Shown one piece after another: positions 52,601-60,975 of a DNA stretch of 64,000 nt. The stretch comes from Thiobacillus denitrificans ATCC 25259 (lineage in GTDB: Bacteria > Pseudomonadota > Gammaproteobacteria > Burkholderiales > Thiobacillaceae), in assembly GCF_000012745.1 (NCBI RefSeq), contig NC_007404.1, forward strand, positions 806,001 through 870,000, read 5' to 3'. The first letter of the stretch is position 1. Each line of letters starts with the position of its first letter. The position numbers and the translations under genes were made by a program. The notes under the pieces are model-generated. The model was not told the DNA's origin, did not search any database, and was given only the letters and a program-made list of their open reading frames with translations.

Positions 52601-52632
52601 GAAAAAGGGGGGCGGGTTTCGCCCCTTTCTTT
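52601..52632 (+). terminator. Terminator of clpB
   Basis: An A-rich run and GGGG stem pair with CGCCCC before TTTCTTT, about 30 bases after the clpB stop. Confidence 0.65.
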
Positions 52633-52676
52633 AGGCGCTCGAAAAAATCGGTCAGCCGTGAAGAAGCGAAAGGCGG

Positions 52677-52703
52677 TCGACAGAGAAAACCGGAGCATAT
52701 AAT
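52677..52703 (+). promoter_or_regulatory. Promoter of the TIR-domain gene
   Basis: TATAAT at 52698-52703 is a perfect -10; TCGACA at 52677-52682 is a reasonable -35 with a short 15-base spacer. The island therefore has its own promoter independent of clpB. Confidence 0.55.
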
Positions 52704-52802
52704 CCGGGCTACCTGTCTCTTTTCTCATACCTAATAACTAGACCGGGTGCGGAGAAAATTTTAATAATCAACAGGATCGATCGCCCGATCGGCAGAATCC
52801 CC

Positions 52803-53588
52803 GTGAATATGGCACAAGTCGCAGTGGCACTCGCCAAGTTGGCAGGTATCCGCAAGGCGCTGGACCTGGCGCTAAATGATGACCACAAAAAGGCTGGCCG
52901 ACTTCCAATCCAAAACTTCCTCATAGAGGAGGTTGGGCGCTACTTCACCGGCGCGGCAACGCAACTTTCCATATTAAAAAAGGAGTTGCCCGATTTGTTT
53001 GGTGATTTTGTCGAGATGCCGGTTGAGCCGAAGACGGAGATGGCCAAGACCTCAACCGAGGGCGCAGCCCAGTACCGCTATGCACGTAGTCAGTTGGAAG
53101 TGCTGGCGCGCGATATTGATCAGATTTTTGAGCTTCGCGCGAACAGCGAGTTGGCGCCGCCCTTGATCGCGGCTGCTACCACCCGACGTGTCTTTATTAG
53201 CCACGGCCGAGCACCAGACTGGCGCGAAGTTCAAGCATACGTCGAGAAGGACATTGGCTTGCCGACGTTGGAGCTTGCGCAGGAGCCGAACCAAGGTCGA
53301 ACTATCTTGGCAAAGTTAATGGAAGCGTCGGGCCAGTGTGATAGTGCTGTGATCGTGATGACTGGTGACGATCTGGATGCCGCCGGCCAGGCCCGTGCGC
53401 GCGAGAACGTTATCCACGAGATCGGCTTCTTTCAGGGCAAATACGGGCTCGGCCGCGTCTGCCTGCTCCATGAGGAGGGGGTTAGCATCCCGAGCAACAT
53501 TCACGGCTTGGTGTACACACCATTCCCCAAGGGAATGGTTTCGGCTTGCTTCGGCGTACTTACCCGAGAACTAAAGGCGTTTTATTGA
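52803..53588 (+). CDS. TIR-domain protein, CBASS Cap12-like (PF10137 type)
   Basis: 261 residues from GTG 52803; ATG 52809 is possible. The N-terminal about 120 residues are alpha-helical and unfamiliar. The C-terminal TIR-like domain has VFISHG (130-135), the VIVMTGDD strand, and RARENVIHEIGFFQGKYG (198-215) with Glu206 at the position of the NADase catalytic Glu in this family. Related TIR proteins are NAD+-degrading effectors in anti-phage signalling. No CD-NTase cyclase is nearby, so it is a stand-alone or differently activated version. Base composition is less GC-rich than the host. Confidence 0.82.
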   Translation: MNMAQVAVALAKLAGIRKALDLALNDDHKKAGRLPIQNFLIEEVGRYFTGAATQLSILKKELPDLFGDFVEMPVEPKTEMAKTSTEGAAQYRYARSQLEVLARDIDQIFELRANSELAPPLIAAATTRRVFISHGRAPDWREVQAYVEKDIGLPTLELAQEPNQGRTILAKLMEASGQCDSAVIVMTGDDLDAAGQARARENVIHEIGFFQGKYGLGRVCLLHEEGVSIPSNIHGLVYTPFPKGMVSACFGVLTRELKAFY

Positions 53589-53589
53589 T

Positions 53590-53793
53590 ATGGAAAGCGA
53601 ACTCAAGGTTGGAGATGTCGTAAAACTGCGTTCAGGGGGAACGCGCATGACCGTTGAGCACATCGACGGCGATCAGGTTGCGTGCACATGGTTCGAAGGT
53701 AAGACACTCGAGCGTGCAACATTTATTGCAGGGGCACTAATGAAGCATGTGCCCACGTCCGTTGGTGTAATTCGCGCGCGCCACAACTGGTGA
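53590..53793 (+). CDS. DUF2158-family small protein
   Basis: 67 residues. KVGDVVKLRSGGTRMTVEHI, then CTWFEGKTLERATF, closely follow the DUF2158/YodC pattern of a short beta-barrel (SH3/KOW-like). Function of the family is unknown. It starts one base after the TIR gene ends, so the two are cotranscribed and probably translationally coupled. Confidence 0.7.
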   Translation: MESELKVGDVVKLRSGGTRMTVEHIDGDQVACTWFEGKTLERATFIAGALMKHVPTSVGVIRARHNW

Positions 53794-53923
53794 CGGGTCG
53801 GCCGGGAGGTCTACGCCTGCTCCACCGGCGTGTATCGACCCCGCTTCTTGCTGCAATACCAGATTGACCTCGGGAGTTCCGCATGACCCAGAAGGTCACG
53901 AAGCTCAAATTCCGGATAGGTAT

Positions 53924-54976
53924 ATGTCACACGCTCTGCACTATCCAACGATCGAGTTCAGCGATCTTGATGCATTCAAACGGTCTCTTTTGATTTGGGA
54001 TCGAATACACAGGATTGTTCCAAGCGGATACGTCCCGGAGGATCACGCGGAGATAGTCACCGCCGTTGGTGCGGGAGTGGTCCAGAATTTGACCGTCGAC
54101 GACACAGAGAAGTCGAGGGCCGCAAATCGCTTCTTGGACTTTTATGCACTACGCGAATCACCGAACACCCGACTTGTTTGGCCGGCTGGCTTTTCTAGCG
54201 AGACGTTTACTCGAATCAATCCGGACAAGATAGACGCAAAACTTCTTCCCTTATTTGAGCAGCTCGCCCGGCGGTTAACAGCCGATGGGTTCCTGGAAGT
54301 TCCGCACGAACATGCCGGCGGTTACATGTTCTATCTTGCCGCGGCGGTTGCTCAGCAGCGCGCGCTTGAGCTGACGACCGATTCTTCTGATTATTGGGCA
54401 GTCGGAACCTACTTCGCGAATGAAGGTGGCTTCACCGAGTACGTGTATGACGAGCAGGCCGATGCCTATCTAGCGAATCTAGCTATCGACGATCTTCTAC
54501 CAAACGACCTTGCCTCCGTCGATATAGATGTGCTCCTTCGATTTCGTGAAGACACGGTAGAGCTGCGGAATGCTTTCCAGCGGGAGCTCAAGCTGTTGCA
54601 GAACGAAATCTCCCGCTGCAACAACAAAGAGCACGCCCGCTACATTGTGGAGGACTTCATTAAGCGGTTTGAGCGTGCCAAGGCCGAGTACCGAGCATCG
54701 CTTGGCTTCTTTCGGAAGGCGGACGTGTACAGCATTTTTTCAGTCGGGCTGCCAGTGGCAGCTTCAATAATTGCCCTCCCCATAGCAGGAGGCGATCCGT
54801 ATACGCCGGTTCGACTAGGCGTTGGGGCTCTAATCGGTGCTGTGTCAGCACTCGCGACACGAGAGATGGGGTACAAACCGAAGTCGGTAGGGTCGTATCT
54901 AGTTGACGCCGAGCGCCTGACTCGGACACCGAACTGGCTCCTGCATCGGAAGTTTGAAGAGTTCATCAACGACTAG
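53924..54976 (+). CDS. DUF6236-like protein with C-terminal membrane hairpin
   Basis: 350 residues from ATG 53924, preceded by GGATAGG. The opening ALHYPTIEFSDLDAFKRSLLIWDRI resembles the start of DUF6236 proteins (quoted in part). The middle is soluble and alpha-helical with a charged coiled-coil-like stretch (about 215-275). Two hydrophobic segments lie at about 282-300 and 306-325, then a short tail. Probably membrane-associated. It follows the TIR and DUF2158 genes after 130 bases on the same strand and with the same deviant codon use. Confidence 0.6.
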   Translation: MSHALHYPTIEFSDLDAFKRSLLIWDRIHRIVPSGYVPEDHAEIVTAVGAGVVQNLTVDDTEKSRAANRFLDFYALRESPNTRLVWPAGFSSETFTRINPDKIDAKLLPLFEQLARRLTADGFLEVPHEHAGGYMFYLAAAVAQQRALELTTDSSDYWAVGTYFANEGGFTEYVYDEQADAYLANLAIDDLLPNDLASVDIDVLLRFREDTVELRNAFQRELKLLQNEISRCNNKEHARYIVEDFIKRFERAKAEYRASLGFFRKADVYSIFSVGLPVAASIIALPIAGGDPYTPVRLGVGALIGAVSALATREMGYKPKSVGSYLVDAERLTRTPNWLLHRKFEEFIND

Positions 54977-55058
54977 TGGTGCGCTGATGCTGCTATTGGC
55001 CGAGCCGCATTGCTATCCAACCGTCTGCTCTTGCCTGCCGTCTTCGGACCCTGGCCCC

Positions 55059-55420
55059 TCACCACCGCAGCACCCGCGGCCCCACCACCGCCCCCACCGC
55101 CGCCGGCACCAGCATCCCCAGCAGATACCACGACCCCACGAACGGTGCGGCCAGCTCGGCGCATGCAGGCTGTAGACCAGGGCGGCGACCGCGCCTGAAA
55201 ACAGGCCCGCGGTCGCGCCGGCCAGCGGCAGACGGGGGGGCGAGGCCGCGCATGGCCCACAAGGTGGCCGCGAACGCGGGCACCGACAGCAGGGCGATGA
55301 GGGGCACACATTTCTGCCAGCTGTTGCCGAACACCAGCTCGGCGCGCTGCGCGGGCTCAGCGTCGGCGAGCACGATCGCGGCGAGCGCCCACATCGCCAT
55401 GACCGGGAAGCTCGCGGTCA
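55059..55420 (-). pseudogene. Remnant of an NrsF-type (DUF1109) anti-sigma factor
   Basis: Pieces of the family's membrane domain can be read in two frames: LVFGNSWQKCVPLIALLSVP, then AATLWAMRGLAP in one frame; LAGATAGLFSGAVAALVYSL in the next; and ELAAPFVGSWYLLGMLVP to the end (VGPRVLRW) back in the first. At least two frameshifts are needed; the first falls at a G7 run (55234-55240). The N-terminal half is missing. Confidence 0.7.
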
Positions 55421-55471
55421 GGTCTTGCAATAACGCATTCACCACTGCTCGATCGGCCCTATCGCAGTTTC

Positions 55472-55646
55472 CTACCAGACGCCCCTTCCGGCGCCATGCT
55501 GACCCAAGTGGCTCCACGAGTGCCCGGAAATGCTGCTTGAGCGCGTTGCGACTGTCGCTGGTCAGTCGAATCGCATCGTCCATGGTGATGCGTCCATGCC
55601 TGCGTGCGAACTGGACGATTTGTAGCGAAAGCTCGGGCAGCGACGC
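55472..55646 (-). pseudogene. Fragment of a Fic-family protein (C-terminal winged helix)
   Basis: LPELSLQIVQFARRHGRIT, then DAIRLTSDSRNALKQHFRAL, matches the helix-turn-helix tail of Fic proteins. After a frameshift the expected ending continues as GQHGAGRGVW before a stop. The catalytic Fic domain is absent. Confidence 0.6.
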
Positions 55647-56179
55647 CAGGCGCTCTTGAACTCATCAACGATGAGGCACGGGAACTCCGGCGTGAACCGA
55701 ATGGCATCCGAGGCGATACGCGCCAATACGCCATCCATTTACACCCATTTTCAGGGCGACGCTTTGCCTTTCCCTGGATTGCCCTGCAGCAGTTCGTGGT
55801 GTCAGCGTCGCCCCCGTGTGGCCTGCTCAGGGAACCGCGCGAGTGTGGCTTGCGAGGGCAGTACATGCCTCCGTTATTTCACCGTGTTCAGGGTCCAAAA
55901 TCCGTCTCATCCCGGCCCGTGAAGCCTTGATCTGCGTCCTGCCACGCCAGACTCCCCCGAAATCCTTGTAGGCATCCTCCGACAAGCGGCGCGAGGCTCC
56001 GTGGAATAGCCGCAGTAAGTACCGGCCAGATAACACTTTTTTACCATCCCGCTGTCGCGCGTGAGGTGCGAATCCCTCCGAATCCCGCGCGGCGCGCGGC
56101 TTTCGCGCGCTTGTAAACGCATGCTTGCGCTCTATCGTTCTTAAGGTCGTCCGCCAGGGTCAACCCGTTCGAGGGTCTT

Positions 56180-57709
56180 ATGAGAAAACATCGCGCTGCC
56201 GTTCTGGGGATTGTCTGCTCCGGTTTCATGCTGACCGCTTCGGCCGCCGACCCGGCGCGCCTGTCCGACGGTCGACTCGAGGACGCGGTGGAGGACGTGC
56301 AGACGCCGCGCACGCCTGCGGTGACGCGGCCCGAGCAGAAGCTCAACGCGCACGACCGCTCGGGTGATTTCGTCGCGCCCAGCGCCAAGCCGTCGTCGCC
56401 TGCGTTCCGGAACCAGCCTGACAAGGGCAAGGTGCTCGGCTTCGATTTCGCGCGCGATCCGCTGAACGCGAAGGCGCCGATGCAGACCTTCCAGGAGACG
56501 ATGAAGGCCGACATCGACGCGCTGCCCAAGGTCAAGGCGACTCAGCGCGCGCTGCTCGAGGAGCGCTACAACCTGACGCCGCGGCTCGACCCGAGCGCGA
56601 AAATGTCGCGCGGCAAGCCGCTGCCGGTCGGGCCGACCGCGCGCCTCGCGCGGGGGCTGAGCTGGGAGAAGCTCGCCGAGATGAAGCCGGAGGAGATCCG
56701 CGACCAGGGCGCGTTTCCGTATCCCTCGCTGCCGCACCCCAAGCAGTCGACGGGCGGCCAGGTCTTCCCGCAGATCCAGATCGACCAGTTCCCGCGGCTG
56801 CAGCGTTTCGACGTCGAGTTCGACCTGCCCGACGCCTTCCTGCCCGAGTTCCCGCCGGCGATCTTTCTGCAGAACCGGCCCGAGCTCGGCGACGTCTCGC
56901 GCGGCGAAGTCGTGTCGATCAACAACTTCCACCGCCTGTTCAAGGATCTCGTGACGCCGGTGCAGCTCGACGGGCTGCGCCTGCTGGTGACGCCTTTCGC
57001 GCAGGAGGAGTTCAACGCGACCGACGACCGCAAGGTCAAGCGCCCGAGCCTCGGCGTCGCGTGCATGGACTGCCACGTCAACGGCCACACCACGGCGCAG
57101 TTCCACCTCAATCCCGACACGCGCCCGCAGGAACGCCGCATGCGGCTCGACACGACGAGCCTGCGCGGGCTCTTCAACCAGCAGATCCACGGTTCGAAGC
57201 GCAGCCTGCGCTCGGTCGAGGACTTCACCGAGTTCGAGTTCCGCACGGCCTACTTCAACGGCGACCCGATCCACGCGATGAAGAAGGGGATCACGATCTT
57301 CGACCGCATCCAGGTCAGCCACATGGCGCAGATGCAGAACATGTTCGACTTTCCGCCCGCGCCGAAACTCAGTGCAGAAGGGCAGCTCGACGCGGCCAAG
57401 GCGACGCCGGCCGAATTGCGCGGGCGTGACGTGTTCTTCAACAAGGGCCGTTGCGCCTCGTGCCACACGCCGCCGGGCTACCTCGACCACCAGATGCACG
57501 ACCTCAAGCTCGAGCGCTTCGTCAACGAGCCCGGCGACGGGCCGATGAAGACCTTCACGCTGCGCGGCATCAAGGACAGCCCGCCCTACCTGCACGACGG
57601 GCGCCTGCTCACGCTCGAGGACACGGTTGAATTCTTCAACCTCGTGCTCGGCACGAAGCTGACCAAGGAAGAGAAATCCGATCTCGTGGCCTTCATGCGC
57701 CAGCTCTGA
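56180..57709 (+). CDS. Dihaem c-type cytochrome (peroxidase/MauG-like)
   Basis: 509 residues from ATG 56180, with GAGGG four bases upstream. Signal peptide ending at SAA. Two haem c sites: CMDCH (295-299) and CASCH (425-429). The C-terminal part (TFTLRGIKDSPPYLHDGRLLTLEDTVEFFN, in parts) is typical of the dihaem peroxidase/MauG superfamily. The N-terminal 280 residues are unlike standard peroxidases. Placed directly before the nor genes on the same strand, it is probably an electron-transfer or peroxidase partner in NO or nitrogen-oxide respiration. Confidence 0.78.
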   Translation: MRKHRAAVLGIVCSGFMLTASAADPARLSDGRLEDAVEDVQTPRTPAVTRPEQKLNAHDRSGDFVAPSAKPSSPAFRNQPDKGKVLGFDFARDPLNAKAPMQTFQETMKADIDALPKVKATQRALLEERYNLTPRLDPSAKMSRGKPLPVGPTARLARGLSWEKLAEMKPEEIRDQGAFPYPSLPHPKQSTGGQVFPQIQIDQFPRLQRFDVEFDLPDAFLPEFPPAIFLQNRPELGDVSRGEVVSINNFHRLFKDLVTPVQLDGLRLLVTPFAQEEFNATDDRKVKRPSLGVACMDCHVNGHTTAQFHLNPDTRPQERRMRLDTTSLRGLFNQQIHGSKRSLRSVEDFTEFEFRTAYFNGDPIHAMKKGITIFDRIQVSHMAQMQNMFDFPPAPKLSAEGQLDAAKATPAELRGRDVFFNKGRCASCHTPPGYLDHQMHDLKLERFVNEPGDGPMKTFTLRGIKDSPPYLHDGRLLTLEDTVEFFNLVLGTKLTKEEKSDLVAFMRQL

Positions 57710-57782
57710 TTTTCGCGCCAGCTGGGCCCTGGCTCGGGGGCCGGGCGGCTACACGCCGCTTCAATAACAGGGAGGGGGAATC

Positions 57783-57926
57783 ATGCCGAGAACAGCATCG
57801 TCGACCGTGAACGTTTTCTTTCTGGCGCTCAAGGGCCTGGCGCTCGTGGCCGAAGCTGCGCTGATCGCCGCCGTCGTCTACGGCGCGGCGACCGCGATCC
57901 GCTACTGGCCGAGCATCAACGTCTGA
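57783..57926 (+). CDS. 47-residue membrane peptide before norC
   Basis: ATG 57783 is preceded by GGGAGGGGG. A short polar start is followed by one strong hydrophobic helix (about residues 11-36) and a YWPSINV tail. It ends ten bases before norC, so it belongs to the nor operon. It is shorter than NorF and not recognisably NorE. It could be a small subunit or assembly factor of the reductase. Confidence 0.6.
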   Translation: MPRTASSTVNVFFLALKGLALVAEAALIAAVVYGAATAIRYWPSINV

Positions 57927-57936
57927 GGGGGCTGCG

Positions 57937-58770
57937 ATGACGCGCCAACAAGCCCGCCTTTTCGCGATCGTTTCGACCGCGCTGGTCGTCGTCGCCTTCG
58001 CCGGAATGACTGTCGACAGCCACCGGCGTTTTCCCGAGCTCACCAACGAAAGCAAGCTCACGCCGCAGGTCATCGCCGGCAAGAACGTCTGGCACGAGAA
58101 CAATTGCACCAACTGCCATACGCTGCTCGGCGAAGGCGCGTATTACGCGCCGGACCTTACCAAGATCGCGCTGCAGCGCGGAAGCGAATACCTCAAGGCC
58201 TTCATGCGCGACCCGTCGAAGTTCTACGACGAGCAGAAGGTGCGCCGCGTGATGCCGAAGCAGAATCTGAGCGAGCAGGAAATCAGCGACCTGATCGCCT
58301 TTCTCGACTGGATCGGCCGCATCGACAACCAGGGCTGGCCGCCGCGGCCGATCCTCGTCTCCGGCGCCGCGATCCCCGGCACCGACATCGTTCGCGGCGA
58401 GCGCGCGCCCCAGGTCACGGGCGCCGCGACCTCGAACGAACCTATCGCGCTCGGGCAGGCCGTGTTCAACGCGACGCCGCCGGGCTGCTATGCCTGCCAC
58501 TCGATCTCGCCGGGGGTGAACCTCGCCGGGCCATCGCTCGCCGACCTCGCGACGCGCGCCGAACAGACGCTCAAAGACCCCGCCTACCGCGGCAAGGCGC
58601 GCGACGTCGCGGGCTACATCCGCGAGGCGATCGTCGATCCGAACGCCCACATCGTGCCGGGCCCCGCCTATTCGGCCGACAACCGCTCGTTCATGCCGGG
58701 GAGCTTCGGCAAGGACCTGAGCCCCGAGCAGCTCGATCATCTCGTCGCCTATCTGGAAAGCCTGAAGTAA
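57937..58770 (+). CDS. norC: Nitric oxide reductase cytochrome subunit NorC, double-haem form
   Basis: 277 residues, nearly twice the usual about 150. An N-terminal membrane anchor (about 8-26) and a normal NorC domain with haem site CTNCH (57-61) and Met107 (RVMPK). After a Pro-rich linker comes a second cytochrome c domain with CYACH (184-188) and a later Met in the RSFMPGSFGKDLS region. The extra domain could shuttle electrons to the reductase. norB follows ten bases later. Confidence 0.93.
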   Translation: MTRQQARLFAIVSTALVVVAFAGMTVDSHRRFPELTNESKLTPQVIAGKNVWHENNCTNCHTLLGEGAYYAPDLTKIALQRGSEYLKAFMRDPSKFYDEQKVRRVMPKQNLSEQEISDLIAFLDWIGRIDNQGWPPRPILVSGAAIPGTDIVRGERAPQVTGAATSNEPIALGQAVFNATPPGCYACHSISPGVNLAGPSLADLATRAEQTLKDPAYRGKARDVAGYIREAIVDPNAHIVPGPAYSADNRSFMPGSFGKDLSPEQLDHLVAYLESLK

Positions 58771-58779
58771 GGACGCCGC

Positions 58780-60150
58780 ATGAAATACCGCTCGCAAGCC
58801 GTCGCCTACTGGTACTTCGCCGTCGCGATGGGGCTTTTCGGCCTGCAGATCGCGTTCGGCCTGCTCGCCGCCGCCAAGTACCTCGGTCCCGACCCGCTCA
58901 TCAACGTGCTGCCCTTCGACGTGATGAAGGTCGTGCACACCAATCTGCTCGTCGTCTGGGTGCTGACCGGCTTCATGGGCGGGACCTACTGGATCGTGCC
59001 CGAGGAATCGCGCACCGAGCTCTACAGCGTGAAGCTCGCGTACGTGCAGCTCGGCCTCTGGGTGGTGATGGGCGTGACCGCGATCATCGGCTATTTCTTC
59101 CGCTGGGGAACCGGCACCAAGTTGCTCGAACAGCCGCTGCCGCACAAGATCGTGATCGTCGTCGTCATGCTCATGTTCCTCTACAACATCCTCATGACGA
59201 TCCGCCGCTCCGGGCGCTTCACGACGACCGAAGGCGTGTTGATCGGCGGCCTCGGCATGGCCGCAGTGCTCTATCTGCCGGCGCTGATCCCGTTCGACAA
59301 CTATGCGATCGCGACCTTCTACCGCTGGTGGACGATCCACCTCTGGGTCGAGGGGGTGTGGGAAATGATCCAGGGCAGCATGCTCGCCTACCTGCTGATC
59401 CGGCTGACCGGCGCCGACCGCGAGGTCATGGAAAAGTGGCTCTACGTCATCGTCGGCCTCGTGTTCATCGCCGGCGTGATCGGCACCGCGCACCACTATT
59501 ACTGGATCGGCGTGCCGCACTACTGGCTGCCGATCGGCGGCATCTTCAGTGCGCTCGAGCCGGTCGCGCTGGTCGGCATGGCGATCTACGCCTACAGTGC
59601 GATGCGCCGCTCGGGCCTGCAGCATCCGAACACGCTCGCCGTGCACTGGACCGCCGGCAGCGCGGTATTCACGCTCTTCGGCGCGGGCCTGCTCGGTCTC
59701 GCCCACACCTGGCCGGGGATCAACAAGTGGACGCACGGTACGCTGATCACCGCGATGCACGGCCACGCCGCGTTCTACGGCGCCTACGCGATGATCGTCA
59801 TGGCGGTCATCAGCTACACGCTGCCAAGTTTCAGCGGCCACCGCAGCGAGCGCGGCGAACCGCTCGGCTACTGGGCGTTCTGGCTGCAGCTCGCCGGCAT
59901 GTTCGGCATGACGCTGTCCTTCGCCACGGCCGGGATCGGCCAGGTGTATCTCGAACGCGTGCTGGGCCTTGGCTTCCTCGAAACCCAGCTCAAGATCCAG
60001 GTGCATTTCCTGATGCTGCTCGCGGCAGGGACGATCTTCGCCCTGGGCGCGGGTCTCTTCATCTGGAATTTCTTCCGCTACCGACCGACCTTCGAAGCGC
60101 TGGCGGCCGAGCCGACGGCTCCGCTGCAACCGGCGCGCGCAGCAGTCTGA
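58780..60150 (+). CDS. norB: Nitric oxide reductase catalytic subunit NorB
   Basis: 456 residues with about 12 transmembrane helices, cNor length (no quinol-oxidase-like N-terminal extension). Haem-copper-type fold: His in VVHTNLLVVWVLTGFMG, WTIHLWVEGVWEMIQG with the metal-site His and Glu, GTAHHYYWIGVPHYW, and ITAMHGHAAFYGAY with the haem ligands. It reduces 2 NO to N2O at haem b3/FeB. Confidence 0.97.
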   Translation: MKYRSQAVAYWYFAVAMGLFGLQIAFGLLAAAKYLGPDPLINVLPFDVMKVVHTNLLVVWVLTGFMGGTYWIVPEESRTELYSVKLAYVQLGLWVVMGVTAIIGYFFRWGTGTKLLEQPLPHKIVIVVVMLMFLYNILMTIRRSGRFTTTEGVLIGGLGMAAVLYLPALIPFDNYAIATFYRWWTIHLWVEGVWEMIQGSMLAYLLIRLTGADREVMEKWLYVIVGLVFIAGVIGTAHHYYWIGVPHYWLPIGGIFSALEPVALVGMAIYAYSAMRRSGLQHPNTLAVHWTAGSAVFTLFGAGLLGLAHTWPGINKWTHGTLITAMHGHAAFYGAYAMIVMAVISYTLPSFSGHRSERGEPLGYWAFWLQLAGMFGMTLSFATAGIGQVYLERVLGLGFLETQLKIQVHFLMLLAAGTIFALGAGLFIWNFFRYRPTFEALAAEPTAPLQPARAAV

Positions 60151-60159
60151 GGATCATTC

Positions 60160-60972
60160 TTGGAGCTGACTTCCGCCGACCCGCTGCTTCCCCCCGCCCA
60201 GGAGCCGTTCTATCTGCCGCACGCCGACGAGGTCGACGTGTTCACCGAGTGCCACCGCAATCGATTGCCGGTCATGCTCAAGGGCCCGACCGGCTGCGGC
60301 AAGACGCGCTTCGTCGAACACATGGCCTGGCGCCTCGGCCGGCCGCTCGTCACGGTCGCCTGCCACGAAGACCTCACGGCCAACGATCTGCTCGGGCGCT
60401 ACCTGATCCTCGGCGACGAGACGGTCTGGCAGGACGGGCCGCTGACGCGCGCGCTGCGCGTCGGCGCGATCCTCTATCTCGACGAGGTCGTCGAGGCGCG
60501 CCAGGACACGACCGTGGTGATTCATCCTCTGAGCGACCACCGGCGGACGCTGAGCCTCGAAAAGACCGGGGAGACCGTCGTCGCGGCGCCGGGCTTCCAG
60601 CTCGTGATCTCGTACAACCCGGCCTATCAGCAGGCCCTGAAGGACCTGAAGCCGAGCACGCGCCAGCGCTTCGCGTCGCTGACCTTCGACTTCCCCGACC
60701 GCGAGCGTGAGGCGGCGATCCTGATGAGCGAGGGCGGGGTCGCGCGCGACTGTGCGGTGACGCTGGTCGAACTCGCGGCGCGCATGCGCCCGCTGCGCGA
60801 GCGCGGTCTGCCCGAGGCGCCCGGCACGCGCACACTCGTCGCCGCGGCGCGCCTGATCGCGTCGGGGATACCGCAGCGCCGCGCCTGCGAGGTCGCGATC
60901 GCCGACGCGCTGACCGACGACCCGCTGCTGCTCGGTACCCTCGGCGATCTGATCGCCGGCAGCTTTCCCTGA
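60160..60972 (+). CDS. norQ: AAA ATPase NorQ (NirQ/CbbQ family)
   Basis: 270 residues from a TTG start; GAGGA lies 8 bases before it. MoxR-type AAA with Walker A GPTGCGKT, Walker B AILYLDEVVEA, and the FQLVISYNPAYQ sensor region. NorQ works with the VWA protein NorD to activate NorCB, probably in FeB insertion. Confidence 0.95.
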   Translation: MELTSADPLLPPAQEPFYLPHADEVDVFTECHRNRLPVMLKGPTGCGKTRFVEHMAWRLGRPLVTVACHEDLTANDLLGRYLILGDETVWQDGPLTRALRVGAILYLDEVVEARQDTTVVIHPLSDHRRTLSLEKTGETVVAAPGFQLVISYNPAYQQALKDLKPSTRQRFASLTFDFPDREREAAILMSEGGVARDCAVTLVELAARMRPLRERGLPEAPGTRTLVAAARLIASGIPQRRACEVAIADALTDDPLLLGTLGDLIAGSFP

Positions 60973-60975
60973 GCA

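Larger units (their letters stand above)
54977..56179. other. Decayed region with gene remnants
   Basis: 1.2 kb without an intact gene. It contains a broken NrsF-like gene and a Fic C-terminal fragment on the minus strand. The rest (about 55690-56170) has no recognisable coding sequence or structure. Confidence 0.7.

Noticed and set aside
53794-53923. Small gene between DUF2158 and DUF6236 (ATG 53883)
   Set aside because: The frame is short, overlaps the next gene in another phase and encodes no plausible protein.
54977-56179. Intact insertion sequence or integrase in the decayed region
   Set aside because: No transposase motif, terminal inverted repeats or target duplication could be recognised.
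56041-57936. FNR/NnrR-type box for the nor genes
   Set aside because: No TTGAT-N4-ATCAA or close variant is visible upstream of the dihaem cytochrome, the small peptide or norC.
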